NCBI GenBank assembly: GCA_014898415.1
Contig: RCTD01000023.1
Location: 930,001-994,000, forward strand
Reading direction: 5' to 3'
From: Stromatinia cepivora
Taxonomy: Eukaryota; Ascomycota; Leotiomycetes; Helotiales; Sclerotiniaceae
Length of the DNA: 64,000 nucleotides
Below, piece by piece: positions 1 to 11,162 of this stretch. Below the pieces are notes generated by a model. That model saw only the letters and a program-made list of their open reading frames with translations. It ran no database searches and was not told the origin of the DNA. Each line of letters starts with the position of its first letter. Positions within the stretch are counted from its first letter, which is position 1. Both the position numbers and the translations under genes were made by a program.

Positions 1-1
1 A

Positions 2-283
2 CAACCGTCCACTGGACGACACGAATTTGGCAAGGAAGTTCCTCCGCTCAGAACGAGAGATTCGGATGTCTCAGCAATGTCAAGCCCAATAAACTTGGAT
101 GGTGTGTCGCCAGTGTCATCCATCAGCACTCTTCGGTCATCCAACTCACAGAGACCAAAGACCAGAGAGGGAGAACACAATTTGAGAAGACAGATGTCTG
201 ACCTTGAACGCGAACTTGACATTGCATTGGAGAGCTGGCAACAGCCACAACCACAGCACAGAGGCAATAGAAGCAGAAGATGA
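2..283 (+). CDS. 3' end of an unidentified gene (partial)
   Basis: The frame is open from the window edge (codons starting at base 2) to a TGA at 281-283, giving about 93 C-terminal residues. The tail is rich in Ser, Arg and Gln. It has a short charged helical stretch (RRQMSDLERELDIALESW) that could form a coiled coil, and it ends in basic residues. No domain can be recognised and the rest of the gene lies outside the window. There is no intron signal in the visible part. The composition (low complexity, then an amphipathic helix) looks like a real protein tail rather than a chance ORF, but the identity is unknown. Confidence 0.55.
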   Translation, partial: QPSTGRHEFGKEVPPLRTRDSDVSAMSSPINLDGVSPVSSISTLRSSNSQRPKTREGEHNLRRQMSDLERELDIALESWQQPQPQHRGNRSRR

Positions 284-1044
284 TCTTCTTGTTAGTTCTC
301 TTTAGTAGGTTCATTTGTTGAGTTTCATTTGTTCCATACTTTGCAGGCGTTGACGGAGGAGAGGATATAACCCGGTAAAAGCCTACCAAAAAAAAATGAA
401 TAATATATGTAAGATATAAAACGAGAGATAGTTTTGTGAAATAGCGATGTATAAAATGTAAAGCAGAGAAAAAGAAGGTGAGACAACGTAGAGGGTGTAT
501 CATTTTGTGTAAATGGGAATTGTAAAATTAGGAGTGTAGACCTCGAGACACAACCTCGAGGCACAGCACTGAATGTGCATTCCCAAGATTTGAGTTGCAT
601 GGTTTTTTTCTTTACCTCACTACCCAAGTTATAGTCAGGTCAAGCAGTTTGTTTTGCGCTCTCATTAGGTCATGATGTATGTAGAGTAGATCCAGATTCC
701 ATTGATTATGCAAATGAAACTTGACGGAACTTATTCGAGGGACTGAACATGGTATTCTCTCTGCACATCAAAAACTCGCTGACAAATGTACAACCGGACC
801 AAGAAAGTAGGAAACGCCTCGCACCTCAAATTAATTCCACCAAATTGGGTTACTCTTCCGGATGAACTTTGCTTCCTTCAAAACCTATTCTGAATTTTAA
901 TACCAATGTAAGGTCAGTCCCGTTGACCTTCAAGATAAACTGCCGCCTCCACTATCGCAATCATTTCCCCGCCTCCTTCTCCACCCCGCCTCCTGCTTCA
1001 TCTGCGTTGCTTGTTTGTGACACATTGCGGTATTATGGCATACT
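284..1044. other. Intergenic, convergent
   Basis: This is the 3' side of both flanking genes (left gene +, Mpo1-like gene -). It is AT-rich with short A/T runs near 390 and 605. The ORFs here lie antisense to the neighbouring gene or are short and of odd composition. No feature is supported. Confidence 0.5.
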
Positions 1045-1775
1045 TCAATTGTCTTTATCCTTCTTAATGGCACCGTTGGACTGTTCGGCTTTGAATTTCG
1101 TAATCTCTTTTTCCACAGCAACGTCAATCCGTTTCTGCAATTCCGGCCTGTACCCAAAGACAAATAGCAACTCCATGAATACAAAAAATGGGGCCAGGAC
1201 TAGTGCTTGTACAAGGTTGTCGAGTAATGCTGGAGCACGCTTCTCAAAAGCGCCATGTCCGATAAATTGCATAATCCATGAGACAAAGAACACGGCACCA
1301 GCGATTTGGTTTGCTAAAGTAGTATTTGCGGATGTAGCAAGGAGATGATTCGAGAATGCGGTCCATCCGATGATAAATGGGAGAAGGATACTGCCTGCGA
1401 CGGGTTCGAGGAGGATATAAAAACCGCTATAGAGGATTGATCCAATCGTGCTGAAGTTTAAAGGTAAATTCGGAATAGTAAGCCATGATGGTAGAGGTAT
1501 TAATGTAGGACTGTTGGAGCACTATTGGTACATTGTCAGCATGCCTGTCGTCACCAGTATAAAATCGCGGAGAGTTCGGAGCCATACGAGGAAAAGACTG
1601 GTAGCCAAAATTAAGGGCACACATGTCATATGAATGAGGATATTTGTAGGATTATGATGGTAGGCCCCGTACTAGATTCAACATTAGCACTTGTCCTGTA
1701 GAATCCTAATACCAGTTAGACAGTTAGACCAGTTAGACATACAAAGGTGAGCTGTTTCTCAAGGTTCAGAGACAT
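1045..1775 (-). CDS. mpo1: Mpo1-like 2-hydroxy fatty acid dioxygenase (DUF962/YGL010w family)
   Basis: Three exons on the minus strand: 1775-1743, 1671-1588 and 1521-1045 (197 residues). Introns are 71 and 66 nt. The first has donor GTATGT, a TGCTAAT branch site and acceptor CTAG; the second has donor GTATGG and acceptor ATAG. The protein begins MSLNLEKQLTF and continues YGAYHHNPTN, the usual start of this family. Near the end it has QFIGHGAFEKRAPALLDNLVQ, followed by a hydrophobic segment ending in LFVFGY. Three or four hydrophobic stretches indicate an ER membrane protein. In yeast the Fe(II)-dependent Mpo1 shortens 2-hydroxy fatty acids by one carbon during phytosphingosine breakdown; the conserved His residues (YHH, GHG) are present here. 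The length matches the family. The tiny 11-codon first exon is supported by perfect frame and family fit. Confidence 0.9.
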
Positions 1776-2892
1776 TCTTGGAAAATAATGATCTGACGCC
1801 ACTAACTACTCCAAACGTTTGTCCGCGTGTTGCGATCTTTATGAATAAAGAGGTAGATATAATTTAGAGCTCAAGTCGATGATTCAAGGTTGAGGCTCAA
1901 TCATCCCCTCATTCACTCATTGAGAATGAAGTTCTTGGGGGTATGAGGACAAGATGAAGGGAGGGAGAAAAGAGGATAGATAGGATAGTGAAGGTGAAGA
2001 AAATTAAAGTAATAAATACATCAATTCAGCCAGGTTTGCCTATGGTTGAATAGATGAATATCAATTAGAAGCATGTGTTGAATTATCAACCTCGGAATAT
2101 AAATGGACCGTGTTTTCGTAATTTATATTAGTAATCAAGCATTAATACGGTACTTGTACTAATTACTAATAACCCGTGAATACCTCCACTGTACTTGAAT
2201 ATACGCATTGATAAGCGTTTCTTTCATCCTTAGCGTCGCGAAAAAAGGCTCGAAGCTCTTAAGATCGCGTAACCCTCAACCTCGCCGGTATTGCTCTCTC
2301 CTTGTCTTGAACAATTATAGATTCTTCAATAATAACAATTCCATAACACAGCATCGACAAACCTTTGCGCATTCTCTGTAACGTCTTCCAGAGACCTGCC
2401 AAAGTGTCACGTCTTTGCAATTTCATTCATTTTCAAACAATGTATGTTGAAAGAAAGCTATTTCCGGCTTTCAAAGGCTTTTACTCGAAAACAAAGGAGA
2501 CTAATAGATCGCAGAATAGTAAGACTGACTCGGCACATTTTAATATCGTACTGTGACGTTAAGACGGACGTTGCGATCCGAAAGAGGTACGATAGCTATA
2601 TGGGGTTGGGTGGATAACTGGGCATCAAGAGCAGGCTGAACGGTGAAAGTTAAGGAGGAAAGCTTCTGAGAGAACGGCACTCTTGATAGACAAATATTCC
2701 AATCCCACCCTCTTACCCAGGCACGTCGATAACTTTACCTTATCTTCTCTACCGTACTGTGCGTTTCTACGAAGAAGCAAGATAGCTGCGGCGCGATCCC
2801 AAAGATACACATAACGTACCAGAAGAAGCATTGATTCTACAATTCTACCACTATATCCAATACGCTATATCTTTCGCTACACAAAAATAACA
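1776..2892. promoter_or_regulatory. Divergent intergenic region, mpo1 / rpb7 promoters
   Basis: 1.1 kb between two divergently transcribed genes. It is AT-rich at 2040-2200 and contains pyrimidine-rich stretches at 2270-2330. No ORF here has a convincing start or composition. Promoters of both flanking genes must lie here, but no specific element can be assigned. Confidence 0.4.
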
Positions 2893-3575
2893 ATGTTTTT
2901 CCTCTACAATCTTGAGCGTCAGGTCACCCTGCACCCATCATACTTTGGTCGCAATATGCATGAGCTGGTGACTGGGAAGCTATTAAAAGATGTAGAAGGA
3001 ACGTGTACGGGTCTTTACTACATTATCACAATTATGGATACCTTCAATATTTCCGAAGGAAGAATCCTTCCAGGAAGTGGACTGGCCGAGTTTACTGTTG
3101 GATATCGCGCTGTAGTTTGGAGACCCTTCAAGGGCGAGACCGTAAGAACTCGATTATGTGATTGATTTTTCTGAGCATTTCTCAATAATTTATGTAGGTC
3201 GATGCTATTGTAACCTCGGTCAATGCTGTGGGGTTTTTTGCAGATGCTGGTCCTTTGCCACTCTTCGTATCTGCTCATGTAAGTCTTGTCTATTATCTAT
3301 TATTGTCAGCACACACATCATACTAATTTCATGCAGCTTATTCCTCGTGACATCAAATTCGATGCAAATGCAACACCACCCCAATTCACAAACAATGAGG
3401 ACTCTGTCATTGAACCAGGTACTCACGTCCGAGTGAAAATCATAGGTACAAGGCCTGAAGTTGGAGCCATGTTTGCTATTGGAAGTATCAAAGAGGATTA
3501 TCTTGGGTAAGTTTCCTAAATTGTTATGGCGAACCACAAATTAACTTTTTATGCAGCTGTTTGCAAGCCTCATGA
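2893..3575 (+). CDS. rpb7: RNA polymerase II subunit Rpb7
   Basis: Four exons: 2893-3141, 3198-3278, 3337-3506 and 3557-3575 (172 residues). Introns are 50-58 nt with donors GTAAG, GTAAGT and GTAAGT and acceptors GTAG, GCAG and GCAG. The N-terminal half is the RNP-like domain ([20 protein letters not shown]; later [19 protein letters not shown]). The C-terminal half is an S1/OB fold running from [14 protein letters not shown] to IKEDYLG. Rpb7 pairs with Rpb4 to form the stalk of Pol II, which binds emerging RNA and helps initiation. The length equals that of yeast Rpb7 (171 residues). The last exon encodes only six residues plus the stop, as is common where a tail has drifted. Confidence 0.96.
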
Positions 3576-4587
3576 TTCTCTATCTCTTATGCATTAGCCT
3601 ATAACTAAACCTTAAAAACCTCAACATCTTTCCGGAAAATATTAGTCATGGCTTTCTGGTTCTTCCCATGGAAGACCTGAATGAAGACCCAAGCCTTCCC
3701 TGGAAACATAACTACTGTCATTTCGTGGAGATGACCAGCCTCGGTGCTTGCTCAACACTTTGAGTTGTGGAGGATCCATCAAAGCCCACTAACTTCACTA
3801 TGCTAGGAATTTGGACACTTAATGTCACAAAGAATAGATGAATGGATATCTATCTCACGAGTGTTTCTGCTCCTACGTTTTGTGATCTTCCCATAAGTCC
3901 CTAGGTATCTCCACTCTCATGGTTCAATAGTTCACAAAAGATTTCTTGGATTCAAATGTCACCGCCACGTTTAAAACTTCATTCAAAGGAGGCCGATTTA
4001 ACAGATCATGCATCATTGTATTGCGTCATTCAAGGTAGTTATCATAGGTAGGTTTGCTAGTTCCTGTTAATAGTTCAACTTAGCGTCGAGCCATACATTT
4101 TGGTCATAAGTGGTAGTATGTACTTAGGGCTAAGCTTGCCCTATTCATGTATGTACTAGGTACTTCGTCTTCTTCTAGTCCAATGACTAGTATAGTATGA
4201 TCGCACTTTGGTATATTATTCTCTTTCTTTCTCCAACATATAAATCCCACCTAGTCTCTTTTCTTTTCATCTCCAATATCATAACCTATCGAAATCATAC
4301 AGTACATACACGGCATTAAACCACGTTAAACCTCTCAAGACTTATATCTCACGACTCATATCGCAGCCTATTCAACAGCACACAATAAATGATTTCTTCT
4401 TATAATTATCACAAACCTACTTTACGCTATAAGACATACAACATCACAGCCAAATTACCGTTTTAAATTCATATATCACAAATATATTCGATATCATCCA
4501 GCGTCGTTACCCAGTTGCAACAACCGGTACACCCTACTTGTTTTATCTCAAACGCCCGCGTCAGTGTCAGAGACCGGTTTATTCGCT
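3576..4587. promoter_or_regulatory. Intergenic region with CT-rich promoter of the next gene
   Basis: After rpb7 the sequence shows no coding signal. At about 4236-4243 there is a TATA-like stretch (CATATAAATC), followed by strongly pyrimidine-rich DNA (4200-4280) and then an A/C-rich leader to about 4510. This is the arrangement often seen upstream of filamentous-fungal transcription starts, so it probably serves the + strand gene at 4588. Confidence 0.35.
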
Positions 4588-5340
4588 ATGGGATTGAGCA
4601 TCAGTTACGGCATTTCAGCACGCCCTATAACACCTATAATCGCCATGGGATCCAACACCAGTCCCGATCTCAGGGCGGCCAGGCCAGTGAGCGCGAATGG
4701 AACTGTCGATGAAGAACGTCTCAAGTATTTTAACTTACCAGCCAGCAATTGTAGTTGCCAACGAAATTCCATTATATGCCACCACCGCAGTGCCATTTAT
4801 ACTACAGCCACCATTAGAGAATTGAATGAGGTTGAGCAGACAGATCCTAGACACGTACCACATAGCATTGTGCTGAAAATTTCACCACCGCAACCCGAAT
4901 CATATGCCACTCATCTCGCCATCCTGCGCAACCCAAAACACCAGGAGTGGAAATCACAACCTCACAAGTACCTTTCGCCGGCGCTCTCTCATATCTCACC
5001 ACATTACGTCAGGCGATTCGTGGAACCAGCAGCCCGAGAGGATTTGATACAGGGAATCTGGCCTGGACGTCCAGAATTCACGTTGTCAAAGGTTCAGGAG
5101 CGCGAGTTGGATGAAGAGCGGGAGCAAAATTTAGCATATAAAATCCGTACGAAAGAATCACGTAAGAAAGTGCAAGAGTACAGGCTAGAGGAAGAACTTT
5201 GGAAGCTACAGCAGGAATTTTTGAAGGAAGAGGAAGAGAAGAGAAGACCGAGGAAGAAGGAGAAGAAGGAGCAGAAAAATTTGGGGGGCGAATGGAAGAA
5301 TAAATCAAGAAATAGAAAGAAAAATGGAAGCAAGAAATAG
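4588..5340 (+). CDS. Hypothetical coiled-coil protein
   Basis: Single-exon ORF of 250 residues from the first in-frame ATG (4588); the frame is open upstream only through non-ATG codons. The N-terminal 150 residues have no recognisable domain; one short cysteine/histidine patch (CSCQRNSIICHH) is present near residue 50. From about residue 175 the protein becomes a long, very charged helix (DEEREQN, KVQEYRLEEELWKLQQEFLKEEEE) and then a Lys/Arg-rich tail. Such a tail suggests a coiled coil with nucleic-acid or nuclear affinity, but no function can be assigned. It is supported by length, codon content and a CT-rich promoter-like region upstream. It may be lineage-specific. Confidence 0.55.
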   Translation: MGLSISYGISARPITPIIAMGSNTSPDLRAARPVSANGTVDEERLKYFNLPASNCSCQRNSIICHHRSAIYTTATIRELNEVEQTDPRHVPHSIVLKISPPQPESYATHLAILRNPKHQEWKSQPHKYLSPALSHISPHYVRRFVEPAAREDLIQGIWPGRPEFTLSKVQERELDEEREQNLAYKIRTKESRKKVQEYRLEEELWKLQQEFLKEEEEKRRPRKKEKKEQKNLGGEWKNKSRNRKKNGSKK

Positions 5341-6632
5341 AAAGAAGGAAGCGAGGGAAGAACGCAACATACGCATCTTCTCAACGACCAGCAACGACGC
5401 ATTCACCAATCACTTCATCGCCACTTCCATTTTTCTCTTTACAGTTTGTCTTGGAAATTAGCATATTGTGGGGTCTTGTTTGTTTATAAATTCATAGGTG
5501 GCATGAGCGGCCACCAAAATTAGCGTGTACAATTGTATAGAATTAATTTCAAAAAGCTTCACAAAAAAAATGCAATTGTCTCCATCTCGAGCCTTGATCA
5601 GATCTTCTCCCAGCCTCCTCAAATGAAATGGAAGAATTGAATCTCCGCTTTGTAAATGTTGGTGTCCCATCTAATGTAGGATTACCATTGTATTATGCGT
5701 AATAGGTAGGCAGTAGGTATAATTATAACTGCCAAGTACTGCAACAAGAACGTTGAAGCAATTGCATTCAAATATGATCCCCTGTGACTTGGATTCCGTT
5801 TGGCTGATCCTTCGTTAAAGTATGCGCCTGTGTATTTCTTTCCTTGCATTAGACTTTCGAAAATACGCACTTTTGGAACTATTCCTTCTAGATCGATCTC
5901 AGATTTTATCAAAAATGTACACTATCTTTACATTTTTGGATACCAAGTCTACTATCAAAATGAAAAGTAAAAAGAAAAGGAAAAGCTGTGCTTTTGCAAA
6001 TTTATACTTTTTAACTTTGTAAGAATTTCATTACATCTAGCTTATTTTGACGTCATCGTTTATGGCCTCCACCTACCTCTATTTATACTTCTGGACTTGA
6101 AATTCGCTTAATAAATAGTTTACAGAGTATACACTTTTCTGAGGAGGGATATACGTATTCAATTAATTCAATTCATTGTATTGAAAGTGCGAGAAGCCAT
6201 CCAAACAGGTCCTTGTGCTTCCCAGTGCGGCTCTTGTGGATGTGAGCATTTTCACGCATCGTCATGTTCTGAGGTTAGGATTATATCACTATTATATTTC
6301 TTTTTTTTTGTATCACGACATCCGGATTCTCATTCACAGGATTAAAATCATACATTGAAGATGATGGTTTTGTGATTTACATTCTTTTTGCATTTCTAAA
6401 TATTGACGGGCACAAATGCAGAGAAACAATTTCATCATCAAAGAATATGAAAATAAATGAATAAATACAATTTAAGCAGTGCTAAATAAAACAAAAATCC
6501 ACAATTTAAGATAACCAAATTTGAAAGTGTGCAAACAGATACAGTTTAAACAATACCCCCACCGAGTGAAGAAACAGACATATTGGCCACCACGACGGAG
6601 CATCAATCTTTCCAGCTGTCTCTTTCTCGTCA
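5341..6632. other. Intergenic, convergent, AT-rich
   Basis: 1.3 kb between the 3' ends of two convergent genes. It is distinctly AT-rich (especially 5900-6560) with T and A homopolymers (6299-6308). Only short ORFs of biased composition occur. No gene, repeat or RNA feature is supported. Confidence 0.45.
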
Positions 6633-9600
6633 TTACTTATGCTCTTCAAAGCCCTTTTTCCTTTTCATTCCTTCGAAATGCTGGTACCGGACACCTTTTG
6701 AACCGACTACAAACGCAGAATGCGTCAAGTGCAAATATAGATACCTAGCCGGCTCACCATTCGCGGTAAGGATGGCTGCCTCCGGAATAGAGATGGCAGC
6801 ATTTTTGTTATTGTTCTCGAGACCCTTGTGAACTACTGTAATTTGAAGCTGCCCCTTTGTCAGTCTCTGCACGGCATTATTGAGCTGTTCCTCGTCCCAA
6901 TATTTATTCCTGCCCGGGTCCCCAGTATTGGGAACTGTTTTGAGCCAATCCTTCAAAAAGCGCTCGTTGGTCATCCCTTGCATCCAGGGCTCGTTGGGAT
7001 ACTGATGACGAAGAGAGTGCACGATAGCTGCCGCACCACATACACCGAACTGCTTAGCAATCACAGCTGTCGTGTTGATGGTCTGCCATTCCTCCTTCTT
7101 GAAATTCTTTATCTTCAATCTCTCATTAGGAGTTCCGGGATTAATCACTTCGAGCTCCTCTTGCCCAATTTTCTCAACGGGTGGATGATCAACTTTCAGT
7201 TCCGGGGCGACTGCCATGCTTCCTGCTTCACGTGTAGCCTTTTCATTCTCCTCATTTTGTAATTGACGGATGAGAGCCGTACCAGCATCTTCAAACTCTT
7301 CCTGCAATTGTTGAGCAAGCTTCTCGTCACTTGTCTCGCTATGTCCCGGCACGTGGAAGGGCAGCGGCGTCCGATGACTCTGCGTATATTGATGGAAGGC
7401 CTCAGATACAATCTCTACGTTCTCTGGAGTCGTATTGTACAATCCCTTCAACACGTCGGAAAAAATTTCTTCCCCTTCTAACCCGCTAAATTGCTTTAAA
7501 ATATCGATTGTTCCTTCGACTGTGTATTTACCTGTGGGTTTAGTGGAGCTGGTTTTATGGCTAGTTTTCTTTTTCTTTGCATCCTTCTGATGTGCTGGAG
7601 GCTCTTCTGCGGGTCTTTTCTTCACGGGAGTGTCCGAAGGTGTGGACTCATGATCGTTTTCGGTCTGCTGCTTCTTGGCATCTTTCTCATCCCCTGGAGG
7701 CTCTTCTGCGGATCTCTTCCCGGGGGGTTTTGGGCCTGCCGATGAGGTTGAAGGATCGACAGATGACGTCGTCGTTTGAGCCCCTGGCGGACCTGAAATA
7801 TGATGATAGGTGAAACTACTTATGGGAGCCTGATTACACCTTAGCAAAAGAGTGTCACTCGAGGGAGGATACTCACAGTTGTGGCCTCTGGCTTGGCAGA
7901 ATATTTGGATGAACTTTGAGGTATTGGAGCTTTAGAATGATCCGCACTCGAGCCTGATGGCTCTGGCTCTTGTGATGATCCTGGTGACTCTGATGAATCC
8001 AGTGCAGATTTTCCAGGCTGTGCAGGTGCGGGGTCCCCTATATCACCGGAAAAAATTCCAAACTTCCACTCGTCATCTGAGTCCCAATCTGCGTCATTCC
8101 AGGGATCAACAGACTCCCCTGATGATGAATTTTTCGGTGAACCATCAGACTCGTCTCCCTCGTCGATATCAGGAAGTGGTCGCCGGTGTGGTTGAGGTGT
8201 CGGTTGTCCTTTTAATATGTCAGCATATGGATCATTACCAAATGAGTTCTTGGAATCTTCCTCAAGAATCAGAGTATTTGACTTCACCTTCTGGTTTAAA
8301 TTCTGGTAGACTAGGGTATTCCACTTTAAATTCCGGTCCTAGTCCTGATCTAGATGCAGGTTCAGGCTCAGATCGAGGCAAGACAGTGTCCAGATCAGCC
8401 ACATCAGGCAGATCAAACGGAGATGCTGGGGGAATGGTGGATCCTTCAGAGGTGTCTACGTCAAAAAATGGTCTATTGGACTTCTTCTTTGAATGGGTGT
8501 CTAATAAACCCAGAAACCTCACTTTCGCATCCGAAATGGGTTTTTCAGGCTCTAATTTTGTTGATGGGTCTTGTGTTACACCCTGTATAGTCGGAGGTAT
8601 CAGTGGTGGCACCCTGAGCCGAGGCGACAATTCTGGTTTGGCCTTTCCATCTCCGGAAGGTTTTGTAAGCTTCTCGCCGGATGGAGGCTGAGGTTGTAGA
8701 GATCCTCCGGGCGGTCCTCCAGGTAATCCTCCCGATCGCCCTCCAGGTGGTCCCCCAGGAGGCCTGCTTGAGGCAGGGGGAGTCTTTGAAGATGGTCTCC
8801 TCTTCTTCTTCACAGGAAGACTCTCAATGTCACTTCGGTCATCCTCATTACTCCCCGCCATATGCTTGGCAACTCTATATGTCCAATATTTCATACTCCC
8901 TTCATCCAGGTTCATATCCTCCAACAATTGAAATATATCAAGCTCTTTATCGTTGCCATCGGGATCTTCATCCCAATATTGAATCCTAGCGTCTGGATTT
9001 TGAACATAGTATTCTGCAAGCTGTACTAGCCCCAGGCAGAAATCGACCCAATAATTGACATCCTTTATATCAAGTGAACCACGGGCTTGTCGAAATTCAA
9101 TGGTTCGTGGGGCTGATTTATATCTCAATGGCCGAAAATTTACGATCCTAAGCCTAGATGTCGAAGGAAAACACATATAATCAGCGACTGCAAGCTCATC
9201 CTGTAGCTGATCAATCTCATTACGAATTTGCCGAATTGTTCTGCGCTGTTTAAAGACAGATGTGTCCATACTTTGGTCCCAGATTTCATCTACATTATCC
9301 TCGAATGGGATAAAATTGCGGCCTAAGAATGTCAAAGTGCGATTGCTGATAAGGTTACCTCTTGTGGCCTGATGACCTGGACGACGACATCTAGGGTGTA
9401 GCCTTGAGATCTCATCTTCGTATATCAGCAGAATGCACGCCAATTCTTTCAAAGCGGCGAGACTGGGGGGTTCAACGTGCACCTGCAGGGCGCATTGATT
9501 TGTGATAAATCCTTGATAAAGTTCATCGCCGTCGCCTTTGAGTGCATTGACCACTTGTTCAAGCTCGACTCTATCTCGTATGCTATTACTTTTAAGAATT

Positions 9601-10223
9601 GGAGATATCACTTCGATACCATAAGAATCCCATCGTTTCGAAACGTTGCCAGAGATCCGTGGCAGCCATTTATAGAGATTCGAGGAACCTTGACCGACGA
9701 CTGTACTATCGGTCGCAATGATCCATTGATCGTAGGCTCCGTCAACCTTGTCTGAAGTTTTTTGTACCCCTTTGTGCCTAACATTATTTCTAATTTGTGC
9801 AACCTTGTCGTTCAACTTATTCAAGACTATTGATTGTGGTTCGAGGTCATAGGGCCTCAGATTAGCCAAATCCTGCTTTTGATCCTTATTCTTGATATTA
9901 TGTATACGAATGGCCCAACTATTGTAGATGAGTTTGGAAGTCCTCTCGAAGCTGGCCGTGACTGCTGGACTCCACGTTGGGTCGCGACGAATGGCTAATC
10001 GGACATTTTTCTCGATTCCATGGTCAGGACTCTGCCCGTCCTGATCTGCAAGATTGAGCTCTAGTTCATGGAATGCCAGCACGTATTCCAGTTCGACACC
10101 ATATTCTAGATTTTTACGCTTCTCTTGAGCTTTCTTGTTCTTCTGGTATGACAGAGGAAACCTTGGGGTGGGGATTGTATCGAAAATAGGCGAGACAGCC
10201 CGTTGTAGCCAGTCGAAGACCAT
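6633..10223 (-). CDS. Amidoligase (COOH-NH2 ligase) apparently fused to a papain-like cysteine peptidase domain
   Basis: The first open stretch, 10223-8262, starts at ATG 10223 and encodes 653 residues. It carries the signatures of the glutamine-synthetase-like amidoligase family (Amidoligase_2): YGVELEY (41-47), YGIEVISPIL (201-210), CALQVHVEP (about 244-252) and TIEFRQARGSLD (374-385). These enzymes join a carboxylate to an amine using ATP. A Pro/Ser/Gly-rich linker follows. At 8262-8287 the frame shifts by one into a second open stretch ending at 7877. A clear 47-nt intron (7876-7830, donor GTGAGT, acceptor ATCAG) then joins a third stretch, 7829-6633. That stretch has two near-repeats (KRSAEEPPGDEKDAKKQ / KRPAEEPPAHQKDAKKK) and a C-terminal domain with GVCGAAA (Cys codon near 7040), DEEQL and LHLTHSAF, an arrangement typical of Cys-His papain-like or OTU-like peptidases. 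The junction at 8.27 kb is unresolved: a weak 64-nt intron fits the frame, and a sequence error is also possible. Confidence 0.75.
7830..7876 (-). other. Intron joining linker and peptidase-domain exons
   Basis: The 47-nt intron has donor GTGAGT at 7876-7871, a TTGCTAAG branch-like site and acceptor AATCAG ending at 7830. Removing it joins codons ...EATT and APISS... in frame, linking the acidic linker ORF to the peptidase-domain ORF. This is the main evidence that the C-terminal ORF is not a separate gene. Confidence 0.8.
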
Positions 10224-11162
10224 ATCGCAGACTATTAACTCCGTAAAATGTCTTAAATTTTTCAGTTTCCACGGTAATTAGGAAAATATAAGGGAGTCTA
10301 AACATCTTGAGGCTGTGGTAAAAAGGAAATTATTACTCTTTGACAATGTAACAAGCTGCAAACGGACTCGAACAAAGATATACATAAGAAGAAAGGGAAG
10401 ATACAGTTGAAACAAAACAATCTTGATCGAAAATATTCCTTTATTCAAGCCCGAGGACATTTTCTTTCAATACGAAGTGTTCTCGTTGTCCCTTTTGCTG
10501 CACAATGACATTTGACGAGAAGATCGAACTTTGCTATTTCTAGACCAATGTAAGATCTCACCATTTTATTTCCAACGATCAGACGAAATGTACAAATATT
10601 CCAAAGCAGCGCAAAGACATATAGCCTGTGCTCCATTGCCTAGAAGAGATTTGGATGTTCAGGAACATCTCATCTGCACGACTCTTCCTGAAAGTGGTCC
10701 GCAATAAGGCTCTCAGTGAAGTATATTCGCAGCACTCCATGAAATACTTGGATCAAGGAAAACATCCATCATTTGAGAAAGCACGAGACCACCCATGTAC
10801 AGTGGGATACTACCAGTCTCTGGCGAAACTATTTTTCATCCGACATTGATTTTAGGTAGTGCAAGTGGTAGTGCTGAATGTCCAACTTGAATTACCTATC
10901 TAGAATAATAAAAACTTCAAGCACAGAACCCCTAGTACAAAAAAATGCTTCGAGTGAAACAATACCCATTAAGGCTCAAAACACAATGTCCAGATTGAAG
11001 AATAGGGGTAAATTTTACTACCAGCTTAAGCCGCTTAGTCATGAGTCATGCATAGTAAATAATAGCCCTGGAGAGGGAAACCAGGGAAAACATTCAATGA
11101 AACAGATGGCATTGCAATATCTAGCAGGCAGCAAGTATGAAATCCAATCACTCCTCACCCCT
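10224..11162. other. Intergenic, upstream of the amidoligase gene
   Basis: Contains the promoter of the minus-strand amidoligase gene and the 3' flank of the SH3BGR-like gene. Small ORFs at 10628-10849 and 10878-11160 have no recognisable content. No other feature is seen. Confidence 0.4.

Noticed and set aside
869..1348. 159-codon plus-strand ORF
   Set aside because: Largely antisense to exon 3 of the Mpo1-like gene, which has clear family motifs.
7841..8287. Separate gene for the acidic linker ORF
   Set aside because: Starts with GTG, overlaps the amidoligase end, and its 3' end is a clear donor splicing to the next ORF.
7957..8691. 244-codon plus-strand ORF
   Set aside because: Antisense to the disordered linker of the amidoligase gene; composition mirrors the opposite strand.
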